NCBI GenBank assembly: GCA_963843315.1
Contig: CAWJJU010000005.1
Span: forward strand, 62,001 to 126,000
Reading direction: 5' to 3'
DNA from: JAWVFM01 sp963843315
GTDB lineage: Bacteria > Actinomycetota > Thermoleophilia > Solirubrobacterales > 70-9
DNA length: 64,000 nucleotides
Under the pieces are notes generated by a model. The model did no database searches. It saw only the letters and a program-made list of their open reading frames with translations, and was not told where the DNA came from. The position numbers and the translations under genes were made by a program. The first letter of the stretch is position 1; every line of letters starts with the position of its first letter. Positions 34,930 to 42,052 of this stretch are shown piece after piece.

Positions 34930-35310
34930 ATGCGCCGCTCCGACCAGCGTCACGATGCGGCGGTGGCCCTGTACCAGCGGGACGTGACGGGCCGCTCGCT
35001 CGAGGAGCTCCTGGAGGGGGCCAAGCCCTTCACGCGAGAGTTGGCGGAGGGCACCGACGAGCACATCGCCGACATCGACGCCGAGATCGGCCGCCTCGCC
35101 AAGGGGTGGACGATCGAGCGCATCGCGCCATTGGAGCGCTCGATCATGCGCGTCGCGCTGTATGAGCTGCGCCACCGCGACGACGTGCCGGTGGAGGTGG
35201 CGATCGACGAGGCCGTCAGCCAGGCCAAGACCTACTGCGGCGCCGAGGCGCCGGGATTCGTGAACGGCGTCCTCGGCGCCGCCGCGAGAGAGCTGGAGGC
35301 CACGCCATGA
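34930..35310 (+). CDS. nusB: Transcription antitermination factor NusB
   Basis: 126-residue all-helical RNA-binding protein that, with NusE, binds boxA in rRNA leaders. Visible parts are QRHDAAVALYQRDVTGRSLEE, RLAKGWTIERIAPLERSIMRVALYEL and the conserved EAVSQAKTYCGAEAPGFVNGVLGAA. Its TGA overlaps by ATGA an 18-codon ORF that begins the 53-bp tandem repeat array. Confidence 0.94.
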   Translation: MRRSDQRHDAAVALYQRDVTGRSLEELLEGAKPFTRELAEGTDEHIADIDAEIGRLAKGWTIERIAPLERSIMRVALYELRHRDDVPVEVAIDEAVSQAKTYCGAEAPGFVNGVLGAAARELEATP

Positions 35311-35363
35311 GCGCGGAGCAGATTTCGAAGTTTCTGAGTGCGAAGCGCGAGAAGTGGCTGTGA
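35307..35363 (+). CDS. Mini-ORF 1, 18 residues, in tandem repeat
   Basis: ATG overlaps the nusB stop (ATGA). The product is MSAEQISKFLSAKREKWL, which could form a short amphipathic helix ending in Trp-Leu. I know no family. Translation is plausible because of tight coupling to nusB, but expression is unproven. Confidence 0.4.
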   Translation: MSAEQISKFLSAKREKWL

Positions 35364-35416
35364 GCGCGGAGCAGATTTCGAAGTTTCTGAGTGCGAAGCG
35401 CGAGGAGTGGCTGTGA
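35360..35416 (+). CDS. Mini-ORF 2, 18 residues, in tandem repeat
   Basis: GTG overlaps the stop of mini-ORF 1 (GTGA). The product is the same as mini-ORF 1 except for Glu instead of Lys at position 16. The change (gag-aag to gag-gag) keeps the frame and charge pattern of the helix. Confidence 0.4.
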   Translation: MSAEQISKFLSAKREEWL

Positions 35417-35469
35417 GCGCGGAGCAGATTTCGAAGTTTCTGAGTGCGAAGCGCGAGGGATGCCTGTGA
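35413..35469 (+). CDS. Mini-ORF 3, 18 residues, in tandem repeat
   Basis: GTG overlaps the stop of mini-ORF 2 and its own stop overlaps the GTG of the XseB-like ORF. The product is again SAEQISKFLSAKRE-like but ends Gly-Cys-Leu instead of Lys-Trp-Leu, showing divergence only at the tail. Confidence 0.38.
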   Translation: MSAEQISKFLSAKREGCL

Positions 35470-35630
35470 GTGAACTCGACTCGATCGCGCAGCGACTGCG
35501 CGAGATCGCCGACAGGCTGCGCGAGCCCGAGACGTCGGAGGCGCAGGCCGCCGAGCTGGCCACCGAGGCTGCGACGCTCGTTGCCCAGGCAGGCAACCAG
35601 CTGGACCGCCCGAGCGACCTCGGGCGGTGA
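35466..35630 (+). CDS. Small helical protein, possibly a divergent exonuclease VII small subunit
   Basis: 54 residues (VSELDSIAQRLREIADRLRE ... LATEAATLVAQAGNQLDRP). The spacing of Leu/Ile resembles the two-helix XseB fold, and gene order nusB-xseB-ispA-dxs is typical of XseB. However, the usual SLEEAL and FEEG signatures are absent and no xseA is present in the window. GTG 35466 overlaps the stop of the last mini-ORF, and the TGA overlaps the ispA GTG. Real coding is likely because of its position; the function assignment is tentative. Confidence 0.55.
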   Translation: MSELDSIAQRLREIADRLREPETSEAQAAELATEAATLVAQAGNQLDRPSDLGR

Positions 35631-36502
35631 GCTCCTACCCGGACGACCTGCGAGAGCTCGTCGAGGAGCGACTCGCCGAGCTTCACTTCGGCGACGGCCG
35701 GCACGCGAACGGGCTCGATGAGGCGATGCGCTACTCGCTGCTGGCGGGCGGCAAGCGCGTTCGCCCGGTGCTGGCGCTCGCGGGAGGCAGGGCGATCGGG
35801 ACCGATCCGGCCGAGCTGCTGGCGGCGGCGGCTGCGATCGAGCTGATCCACACCTACTCGCTCATCCACGACGACCTGCCCGCGATGGACGACGACGAGC
35901 TGCGCCGGGGGCGTCCCACCTCTCACGTGGTCCACGGCGAGGACGTCGCGATCCTGGCCGGCGACGCACTCTTCGCCGAGGCTGTGAGCCTGTTCGTGCG
36001 CGAGCAGAGTGGCCCGGCCGACCGGGTGCTGGCGGCGCTGCGCGAGCTGGTCGAGGCCACGGGCGCTGCCGGAATGGTGGGCGGCCAGTACGTCGACGTG
36101 ACCATGGAGCCCGGCGCCGTGGACGCCGACGCCCTGCGCAGCCTCCACGCACTGAAGACGGGCCGCCTCATCGCCGCGAGCGTGATGGTCCCGCTGCGCC
36201 TCGGCGGATTGCCGGAGGATGCGACAATTCCGTACCGGCGGTTCGCCGACGAGCTCGGCGTCCTCTTTCAGATCGTCGACGACATCCTCGACGTCACCGG
36301 CACGGACGAGGAGCTCGGAAAGCCCCATGGAAGCGACGAGCGACACGGAAAGGCCACATATCCGAGCCTCTTCGGGCTCGACGAGGCGCGCGAGCTTGCA
36401 AGCGAGTCGCACCGCAACGCGATCGCGGCGCTCGAAGAGGCCGCTCCCATGACGGACGACCTGCGGCGCGTGACCGACTTCATCCACACCAGGCAGACAT
36501 GA
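35627..36502 (+). CDS. ispA: Polyprenyl (farnesyl/geranylgeranyl) diphosphate synthase
   Basis: 291-residue all-helical trans-prenyltransferase that elongates DMAPP with IPP. The first Asp-rich motif is in HTYSLIHDDLPAMDDDELRR (about residue 77-96), with the two-residue insertion of bacterial type II farnesyl synthases. The second is QIVDDILDVTG (about 216). GGKRVRPVLAL and KTGRLIAASV are also present. The exact chain length cannot be read from the sequence. GTG start overlaps the previous stop and the end overlaps dxs by ATGA, so isoprenoid precursor supply and elongation are coupled. Confidence 0.93.
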   Translation: MSSYPDDLRELVEERLAELHFGDGRHANGLDEAMRYSLLAGGKRVRPVLALAGGRAIGTDPAELLAAAAAIELIHTYSLIHDDLPAMDDDELRRGRPTSHVVHGEDVAILAGDALFAEAVSLFVREQSGPADRVLAALRELVEATGAAGMVGGQYVDVTMEPGAVDADALRSLHALKTGRLIAASVMVPLRLGGLPEDATIPYRRFADELGVLFQIVDDILDVTGTDEELGKPHGSDERHGKATYPSLFGLDEARELASESHRNAIAALEEAAPMTDDLRRVTDFIHTRQT

Positions 36503-38484
36503 GCGACGACAAGACACCGATCCTCGACCGCATCGACGGCCCCGCTGATCTGCACGGCCTCTCCGACGAAGAGCTCCAGCAGGTCGCGCAGGAGACCCGT
36601 GAGCTGATCATCGACGTCATCGGCGAGATCGGCGGCCACTTCGGCGCCAACCTCGGCACCTGCGAGCTCGCCGTGGCTCTGCACAGCCTGCTCGACTCGC
36701 CGCGCGACAAGATCCTCTGGGACGTCGGTCACCAGGCCTACCCCCACAAGATCCTCACCGGCCGTCGCGAGCGCCTCGAGACCATCCGCAAGTACGGCGG
36801 TCTCGCCCCCTTCTGCTCCATCGCCGAGTCGGAGCACGACATCATGGGCGCCGGCCACGCCTCGACCTCCGTCGGCTATGCCGTGGGCCTCAAGGAGGCG
36901 ATGCGCAAGGGCATCGGTGAGGACGGCAAGGTGGTGGCGGTGATCGGCGACGGCGCGCTCACCGGCGGCGTCGCCTACGAGGCGCTGCACAACGCGGGCG
37001 GCCTCGAGACGCCGATCGTGATCGTCCTCAACGACAACGGCATGTCGATCTCGCCGAACGTCGGCGCCATCTCCAGGAACTTCCAGAGGGTCCGCCTGCA
37101 CCCCGGCCTCTACCACGCGCGCGAGGGCGTCGAGGAGCGCCTGACCAGGCTTCCCCTCGGCCTCGGCCGCCAGTTCGAGCGCCTGGGCCCGGAGATCAAG
37201 GCGGCGATCAAGTCCTACCTGGCACCGGGCCTGCTCTTCGAGGAGCTCGACCTCGCCTACGTCGGCATCATCGACGGCCACGACGTTCACGCGCTGCGCC
37301 AGGCCATTGGCGAGGCCCTGCAGGCCGACCGCCCGGTGGTGGTCCACGTCCACACCGTCAAGGGCAAGGGGTTTGCGCCCGCCGAGGAGGGCGGCCTGGA
37401 GGGGATGGAGCGCTGGCACGCGGCAAAGCCCGGGTCGATCGTCGACCGCAAGCCGGCGCCGAAGAAGGAGACCGACTCGCCGGAGCCCATCGAGATGCTC
37501 GAGGCGCAGCCGCCGCCTGACCCGCCCCAGTACACGCAGGTCTTCGCCGACGCCCTCGTGTCCGAGGCCGGGCGCGACCGCCGGGTGATCGGGATCACCG
37601 CGGCGATGGCCGGGGGCACCGGGCTCGACAAGCTCGCCGAGGCGCTGCCCGATCAGTACTACGACGTGGGCATCGCCGAGCAGGACGCGGTGCTGTTCGC
37701 CTCGGGCCTCGCCCTTCAGGGAGCCAAGCCCGTTGCCGCGATCTACTCCACCTTCCTGCAGCGCGGCTTCGACCAGATCGTCCACGACGTCTGCCTGCAG
37801 AGCCTCAACGTGGTGTTTGCGATGGACCGCGCCGGCCTCGTCGGCGACGACGGCCCCACGCACCATGGTGCCTTCGACATCTCCTATCTGCGCCCCCTGC
37901 CGAACATCGTGCTGATGGCGCCGCGCGACGAGGCGATGCTCGTGCACATGCTCCGCACGGCGCTCGCCCACGACGACGGCCCGCTCGCGATCCGCTACCC
38001 CCGCGGCGCCGCGATCGGCGTGCCCATGCCCAGCGCCCCCGAGCTGATCCCGGTCGGGACGGGGGAGACCCTCCGCGAGGGCGAGCGGGTCGCCCTGCTC
38101 GGCTACGGGCTGGGCGTCAAGGTCGCGCTGGACGCCGCCGAGGAGCTCGCTGAGGCCGGCCTCACGCCGACGGTCGCCGACGCGCGCTTCGCGAAGCCGC
38201 TCGACACCGAGCTCGTCAACCACCTGGCCGCCGACCACGAGCTGCTCGTGACGATCGAGGACAACGTGCTGCCGGGCGGATTCGGCGCCGCCGTACTGGA
38301 GCACCTCGAGGACACCGTCGGCCCCAGCGGCGGCCGCGCGAGGGTCATCCGGGTTGGCCTGCCCGACCGCTACGTGACCCACGGCAAGCCGGCCCTCCTG
38401 CACGAGGAGGTCGGGCTCACCGGCCAGGCCGTGGCCGAGCGGGTGCGAAACGCGCTCAGCTCTGTAGCGCGCGAGCGTTCCTGA
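36499..38484 (+). CDS. dxs: 1-deoxy-D-xylulose-5-phosphate synthase
   Basis: 661-residue thiamine-diphosphate enzyme, first step of the MEP isoprenoid pathway (pyruvate plus glyceraldehyde-3-phosphate). ThDP-binding part: GDGALTGGVAYEALHNAG ... LNDNGMSISPNVG. The transketolase-type pyrimidine domain holds GIAEQDAVLFASGLA and DRAGLVGDDGPTHHGAFD, and a C-terminal domain with LLGYGLGVKVALDAAEEL ends the protein. ATG overlaps ispA. Its last 29 bases overlap the tail of the convergent DUF72 gene. Confidence 0.97.
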   Translation: MSDDKTPILDRIDGPADLHGLSDEELQQVAQETRELIIDVIGEIGGHFGANLGTCELAVALHSLLDSPRDKILWDVGHQAYPHKILTGRRERLETIRKYGGLAPFCSIAESEHDIMGAGHASTSVGYAVGLKEAMRKGIGEDGKVVAVIGDGALTGGVAYEALHNAGGLETPIVIVLNDNGMSISPNVGAISRNFQRVRLHPGLYHAREGVEERLTRLPLGLGRQFERLGPEIKAAIKSYLAPGLLFEELDLAYVGIIDGHDVHALRQAIGEALQADRPVVVHVHTVKGKGFAPAEEGGLEGMERWHAAKPGSIVDRKPAPKKETDSPEPIEMLEAQPPPDPPQYTQVFADALVSEAGRDRRVIGITAAMAGGTGLDKLAEALPDQYYDVGIAEQDAVLFASGLALQGAKPVAAIYSTFLQRGFDQIVHDVCLQSLNVVFAMDRAGLVGDDGPTHHGAFDISYLRPLPNIVLMAPRDEAMLVHMLRTALAHDDGPLAIRYPRGAAIGVPMPSAPELIPVGTGETLREGERVALLGYGLGVKVALDAAEELAEAGLTPTVADARFAKPLDTELVNHLAADHELLVTIEDNVLPGGFGAAVLEHLEDTVGPSGGRARVIRVGLPDRYVTHGKPALLHEEVGLTGQAVAERVRNALSSVARERS

Positions 38485-39169
38485 CCGCGTACGCCTTCCA
38501 GTCGTTGTTGAAGTAGGCGTAGACGTCGGCCCGGCGACGCCAGTTGGCGATGCGGCGCTTCCAGGTGGCGATCTCGGAGGGCGAGTAGTTGCCGCCTCGT
38601 CCGCGATGGCCGTGGTGCAGGCGGATGTAGGTCCAGTCCGTTGTGACCTCCCGGGCCTGGAAGGGCCACTTCGGATGGTCGGAGACCACCAGCGCCGCCC
38701 CGTGCTCGCGCAGCAGCGCGTAGACGTCGCGCGTGAACCAGCTCTCGTGACGGAACTCGAACGCGTGGCGGATGCCCTGCGGCGCGCGCTCCAGGGCGCC
38801 GGCCAGCCGCTCGTCGTCGCGCTTGAAGTTCTCGGGCAACTGCCAGAGCACCGGGCCGAGCTTGCCGGCCTCGCGCAGGGGCTCGAGCTTGTCGAAGAAC
38901 AGGCCCGTGCCGCCCTTCTTGGGCTCCTTGAGGCGGTAGACGTGCGTCATGTAGCGACTCGTCTTCACCGCGAAGCAGAAGCCGTCGGGCGACTCCTCGG
39001 CCCAGGCCTCCACCGTCTTCTCGGTGGGGAGGCGGTAGAAGGTCGCGTTGATCTCGACGGTGCCGAAGACCTCGGCGTAGCGCACGAGCCAGCGTCGCTG
39101 GGGAAGGCCCTCGGGGTAGAGAACGCCGCGCCAGTCGCGGTAGTTCCAGCCCGAGCAGCCTATGTGGAC
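38456..39169 (-). CDS. DUF72 family protein, no standard start codon
   Basis: TIM-barrel-like DUF72 family (YecE-type), molecular function unknown. Conserved parts: HIGCSGWNYRDWRG at the N-terminus, VEINATFYRLP, FCFAVKTSRYMTH, FEFRHESWF and YAYFNNDWKAYAVRNA. The frame is open from 39190, but no ATG/GTG/TTG precedes the conserved N-terminus. At 39169 the codon GTC stands exactly where the initiator of homologues would be, so a G-to-C change or sequencing error is likely. The first usable GTG (39085) would remove 28 conserved residues. The DUF6458-like gene lies just upstream in the same frame. Confidence 0.8.
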   Translation of the reverse strand, partial: VHIGCSGWNYRDWRGVLYPEGLPQRRWLVRYAEVFGTVEINATFYRLPTEKTVEAWAEESPDGFCFAVKTSRYMTHVYRLKEPKKGGTGLFFDKLEPLREAGKLGPVLWQLPENFKRDDERLAGALERAPQGIRHAFEFRHESWFTRDVYALLREHGAALVVSDHPKWPFQAREVTTDWTYIRLHHGHRGRGGNYSPSEIATWKRRIANWRRRADVYAYFNNDWKAYAVRNARALQS

Positions 39170-39190
39170 CGAGTGATCAGCCGTAGCGGC

Positions 39191-39415
39191 TCAGTATCGC
39201 CGGTCGTCGCGGATCTGGACGTCCCGGCGACGCGCCGCGGAGTTCCAGGAGATCTGCTGGATCGTCGCGACGATGAGCCCGATCACGCCGGCGATGATGA
39301 GGATCAGGCCGATGACGTGCTCGTTGACCCCTGCGATCTTGAGGTTCAGCGCGTAGCGAATGATCGCTCCGGCCGTGATGAGGAATATGGCAGCTCCGTA
39401 TGTCATGGCCGACAT
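39191..39415 (-). CDS. DUF6458-like small membrane protein
   Basis: About 74 residues starting at ATG 39415 (or ATG 39406): MSAMTYGAAIFLITAGAIIR, then a short loop with VNEHVIG, a second hydrophobic helix (LILIIAGVIGLIVATI) and a basic tail ending RRY. This two-helix layout with a central VNEHVIGLILIIAGV stretch is typical of the small actinobacterial DUF6458 family. Function is unknown. It ends 22 bases before the DUF72 coding region. Confidence 0.7.
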   Translation of the reverse strand: MSAMTYGAAIFLITAGAIIRYALNLKIAGVNEHVIGLILIIAGVIGLIVATIQQISWNSAARRRDVQIRDDRRY

Positions 39416-39747
39416 GGTTCCCGCCCGATCGGGTCGGCAAACCTCGGATGGACGGATGTCGGCGGGGACTGGGGAGGGCACCCCGAGCCCTTCTTCTGCA
39501 AATCGCGCTCGAAGGTCGAGCACGGATTGCGAAAGAACGGTCCTGATGTCCGCCGCCAAGGTGAACGCCTCGCCGGCGACGGCGAGCTCAGGTGGCTCAG
39601 GGCACTCCCTGACTTCGACGACCTATCCCTCTATCGGTGGACAACTCGTCAGTTCGAGCCCAGCGGGGAGGAGATCCGGCCGGCTTCTCTTTGACTAGAG
39701 CGAGAGCTCCGCTTCTGCTCCGAAGCAGCTGGCAGCGTTCGCTGGTG
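39416..39747 (-). other. Non-coding stretch upstream of the small membrane gene
   Basis: No convincing gene is seen on either strand; the open frames lack conserved composition. Around 39708-39724 there is a short GCTTC/GAAGC hairpin. The region should contain the promoter of the reverse DUF6458-like gene, but I do not find a clear -10/-35 pair. Confidence 0.4.
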
Positions 39748-39788
39748 ATGGACGCGAAACGCCGATATAGGCAGCGTTTCTCGTCCAT
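39748..39788. other. Long hairpin of unknown function
   Basis: ATGGACGCGAAACGC and GCGTTTCTCGTCCAT form a 15-position stem with one C/U mismatch around an 11-base loop (CGATATAGGCA). It is far too regular to be chance in non-coding DNA. It lies 30 bases from the terminator hairpin at 39819-39848, whose stem also begins GAAACGC. It could be part of a small RNA, a tandem terminator for the reverse-strand gene at 39900, or a remnant of a miniature element. Confidence 0.6.
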
Positions 39789-39818
39789 GAGTAGGTGAGC
39801 TGCTTGCGATGCAAAAGT

Positions 39819-39848
39819 GAAACGCCCCGCTGGGGGGCGGGGCGTTTC
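39819..39848 (-). terminator. Intrinsic terminator after the reverse-strand membrane gene
   Basis: A perfect 12-bp stem GAAACGCCCCGC / GCGGGGCGTTTC with a six-base loop. On the reverse strand it is followed by ACTTTTGC, a short U-rich run, and it lies 52 bases after the stop of the gene at 39900-40256. Confidence 0.65.
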
Positions 39849-39899
39849 AGGTACAGGGAGGAGAGATATGTGTTTTTTTCGGGTATCCGGCCTCGGCTA

Positions 39900-40256
39900 T
39901 CAGGCTCCCGCGGGGACGCTCCACCGCGTCGATGCGGTAAGAGCGGCCTGAGCGAGGCCAACCGTGACCAGAAAGATCGTTGTGCGCCAGTCGCCCGTGA
40001 TCGCGCCGATCGCGACGCCGGAGACGGCGGCGAACGCAGCGAGGGCGTAGTCGAAGCTGGCGTGCGCGCCGAGGGGGATGGCGCGGCTGGACTCCGAGAC
40101 CTGGACGGCGAGCGACATCAGCAGCGCGCCGACCAGAAAGCTGATGGCGATCCCCACGCCGCTCAGCCCGAGCAGGAAGGGCGCGACGATGACCCATGCG
40201 CCGCCGGCGACTTCGACCGCGGCGTGGGTGGTGTGGGGAATCACTCTGCTCCTCAT
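39900..40256 (-). CDS. Small four-helix membrane protein, unknown function
   Basis: 118 residues with four hydrophobic segments: VAGGAWVIVAPFLLGLS, GIAISFLVGALLMSLAVQV, FDYALAAFAAVSGVAIGAI and TTIFLVTVGLAQAALTAS. It resembles SPW-repeat-type small membrane proteins in layout, but I cannot name a family. ATG 40256 is preceded by TACTCT with a 9-base gap (leaderless type), which supports this start over upstream frames. A strong terminator follows the stop. It is a single-gene unit divergent from tlyA. Confidence 0.65.
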   Translation of the reverse strand: MRSRVIPHTTHAAVEVAGGAWVIVAPFLLGLSGVGIAISFLVGALLMSLAVQVSESSRAIPLGAHASFDYALAAFAAVSGVAIGAITGDWRTTIFLVTVGLAQAALTASTRWSVPAGA

Positions 40257-40265
40257 CGTTTGCCG

Positions 40266-40271
40266 AGAGTA
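40266..40271 (-). promoter_or_regulatory. Putative -10 element of the small membrane protein gene
   Basis: On the reverse strand TACTCT ends 9 bases before the ATG at 40256, with no Shine-Dalgarno sequence between. It is one of a series of TAnnnT elements at this distance. Confidence 0.35.
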
Positions 40272-40394
40272 CGAACACACGTGCGCTTCGTGTGTGACAC
40301 CGATCACGGTCTTCGCAAGAGGCAGACGTCGCAAGAGCCCCCGGGGCGCGGCTCGCTCTGGGCCGGAGAATGCGCCCTGGCCGGCAGGTCTCAG

Positions 40395-40400
40395 TACCTT
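40395..40400 (+). promoter_or_regulatory. Putative -10 element of tlyA (leaderless type)
   Basis: TACCTT ends 6 bases before the tlyA ATG at 40407. The gap CTGGCA contains no ribosome-binding site. Confidence 0.35.
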
Positions 40401-40406
40401 CTGGCA

Positions 40407-41195
40407 ATGGACCGGCGACGCATCGACACGCTGCTTGCCGAGCGGGGCCTGGCACGCTCGCGCACCGAGGCGGCGGCCTCGGTTCGTGCTGGGCGCGTGC
40501 GGCTGGGCGCCGACGGCCCGTTCGCAAGGCGCCCGAGCGAGCTGGTCGCCGACGACGTCGAGCTGACCCTCGCCGAGCCGCCTCCCTTCGTCTCCCGCGG
40601 GGGCGTGAAGCTCGCCAATGCTCTGGACTCGCTGGGGGTCGGTGTGGAGGGCCGCGACTGCCTGGACGTGGGCGCGTCGACCGGAGGCTTCACGGACTGC
40701 CTGCTGCAGCGGGGCGCAGCCCGTGTCATCGCCCTCGACGTCGGCTATGGCCAGCTCGACTGGCGCCTTCGCCGCGACCGGCGCGTGACCGTGGCCGAGC
40801 GGGTCAACGCGAGGGCCATGGCCCCGGCGGACCTGCCGTTCACGCCGGATCTCATCACCGCCGACCTCTCGTTCATCTCGCTCGCCAAGGTGCTCCCCGC
40901 GCTCGCGGGCGTCCTGGAGATCGGCGGGGAGATGCTCGCGATGGTGAAGCCCCAGTTCGAGCTCGACCGCGCCCGGGTGGGGCGCGGCGGCGTGGTGAGG
41001 GAGGCGAGCGATCGCCGGGCGGCGCTGATCGCCGTTGCCGAGGCCGCTGCAGCGGTTGGACTCGCGCTTCGCGGATTTGCCTCCTCGGGGCTTCCTGGGC
41101 CCAAGGGCAACCGCGAGACCTTCGCCTGGCTGGCCGCCGGGGGTGAGCAGGGCCTGGACCCCGGGGCCGCCGCGCTGGAGGCGGAGCCGGAGTGA
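40407..41195 (+). CDS. tlyA: TlyA-family rRNA 2'-O-methyltransferase
   Basis: 262 residues. An S4 RNA-binding domain occupies about residues 1-60 (RIDTLLAERGLARSRTEAAA ... FVSRGGVKLANAL), followed by an FtsJ-type Rossmann methyltransferase with the SAM loop CLDVGASTGGFTDCLLQRGA, the acidic pair in VGYGQLDWRLR and the catalytic Lys region LAMVKPQFEL. TlyA methylates 16S C1409 and 23S C1920 in mycobacteria, and its loss gives capreomycin resistance. The GTGA overlap with nadK and the order tlyA-nadK-recN are classical for actinobacteria. Confidence 0.94.
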   Translation: MDRRRIDTLLAERGLARSRTEAAASVRAGRVRLGADGPFARRPSELVADDVELTLAEPPPFVSRGGVKLANALDSLGVGVEGRDCLDVGASTGGFTDCLLQRGAARVIALDVGYGQLDWRLRRDRRVTVAERVNARAMAPADLPFTPDLITADLSFISLAKVLPALAGVLEIGGEMLAMVKPQFELDRARVGRGGVVREASDRRAALIAVAEAAAAVGLALRGFASSGLPGPKGNRETFAWLAAGGEQGLDPGAAALEAEPE

Positions 41196-42052
41196 GGGTT
41201 CTCGACGCCCCCTCGTCGATCCGCACCGCGGTGCTCCTCACGCACCAGGACCCGGCGGGCATCGGCGCCGCCACGGTGGCGTCCGCCGCCGCCGCCCGGG
41301 CCGTCGGCTGCGAGCTGATCGCGACGTCGGGCGAGATCCGCGGCGACGCCGGCGACATCTCCATCGTCGACGAGCTTCCGGAGGGCCCCGACCTCTGCGT
41401 CGTGCTGGGCGGCGACGGCACGATCCTGCGCGCGCTTCGCCTCTTCGCCGGGACCGAGACGCCGGTGTTCGGGATCAACTTCGGCACCGTCGGCTTCCTG
41501 GCCGCGGCCGAGCGCGAGGACCTTGACGATGGCCTCGAGAGGGCCTTCACGGGAGGCTTCGACGTGATCGAGCTCCCGGGCCTGCAGCTCGGCGAAGGGG
41601 GCCCCGGCGCTCTCGGGCTCAACGACGTCGCCTTCCTGCGGAAGCCGCACGGCCGCGTGGCCGAGCTGTCCTACATGGTGAGCGGCCAGGACGTGGGCGC
41701 GGCTCGCTGCGACGGCCTGGTGGCGGCCACGCCGGCGGGCTCGACGGGCTACAACCTCGCCAACCAGGGGCCGATCCTGGCCTGGGGAGTCGAGGGCTAC
41801 GTGCTGTCGTTCGTGGCCCCGCACACCTTCACCGCCCGTCCGCTCGTTGTCGCGCCAAACGACGTGCTGCGGGTGAGGAACGCGGGCCGGGAGGCGGTGG
41901 ATATCGCGATCGACGGGCAGGAGTCGGGCGAGCTCTCGCCGGGCGGCGAGGCCGAGGTGCGGTTCGGCGCCGCGGCCGCCCGGCTGGCGCAGCTACCGGG
42001 CTCGAGCTTCTATCGCCGGGTTCGCGAGAAGTTCGGCCTGCTGGCGCGTTAG
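41192..42052 (+). CDS. nadK: NAD kinase
   Basis: 286-residue enzyme that phosphorylates NAD to NADP. It has the GGDGTILRALRLF motif with the catalytic Asp, NFGTVGFLAAAERED, LNDVAF, the ATP/NAD-binding TPAGSTGYNLANQGPIL and the closing FTARPLVV and IDGQ motifs. GTG start overlaps tlyA. The MFS gene begins immediately after its stop. Confidence 0.95.
   Translation: MRVLDAPSSIRTAVLLTHQDPAGIGAATVASAAAARAVGCELIATSGEIRGDAGDISIVDELPEGPDLCVVLGGDGTILRALRLFAGTETPVFGINFGTVGFLAAAEREDLDDGLERAFTGGFDVIELPGLQLGEGGPGALGLNDVAFLRKPHGRVAELSYMVSGQDVGAARCDGLVAATPAGSTGYNLANQGPILAWGVEGYVLSFVAPHTFTARPLVVAPNDVLRVRNAGREAVDIAIDGQESGELSPGGEAEVRFGAAAARLAQLPGSSFYRRVREKFGLLAR

Larger units (their letters stand above)
35307..35465 (+). 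repeat. Three tandem 53-bp repeats, each a tiny overlapping ORF
   Basis: Units at 35307-35359, 35360-35412 and 35413-35465 are almost identical; they differ only at the first base (A or G) and in the last 11 bases. The unit is 53 bp, not a multiple of three. Each copy begins with a start codon inside the stop of the previous ORF, so reading shifts frame at every junction but always reopens. The block is more A+T-rich than its surroundings and includes a TTCGAA palindrome. It separates nusB from the XseB-like ORF. Confidence 0.9.
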
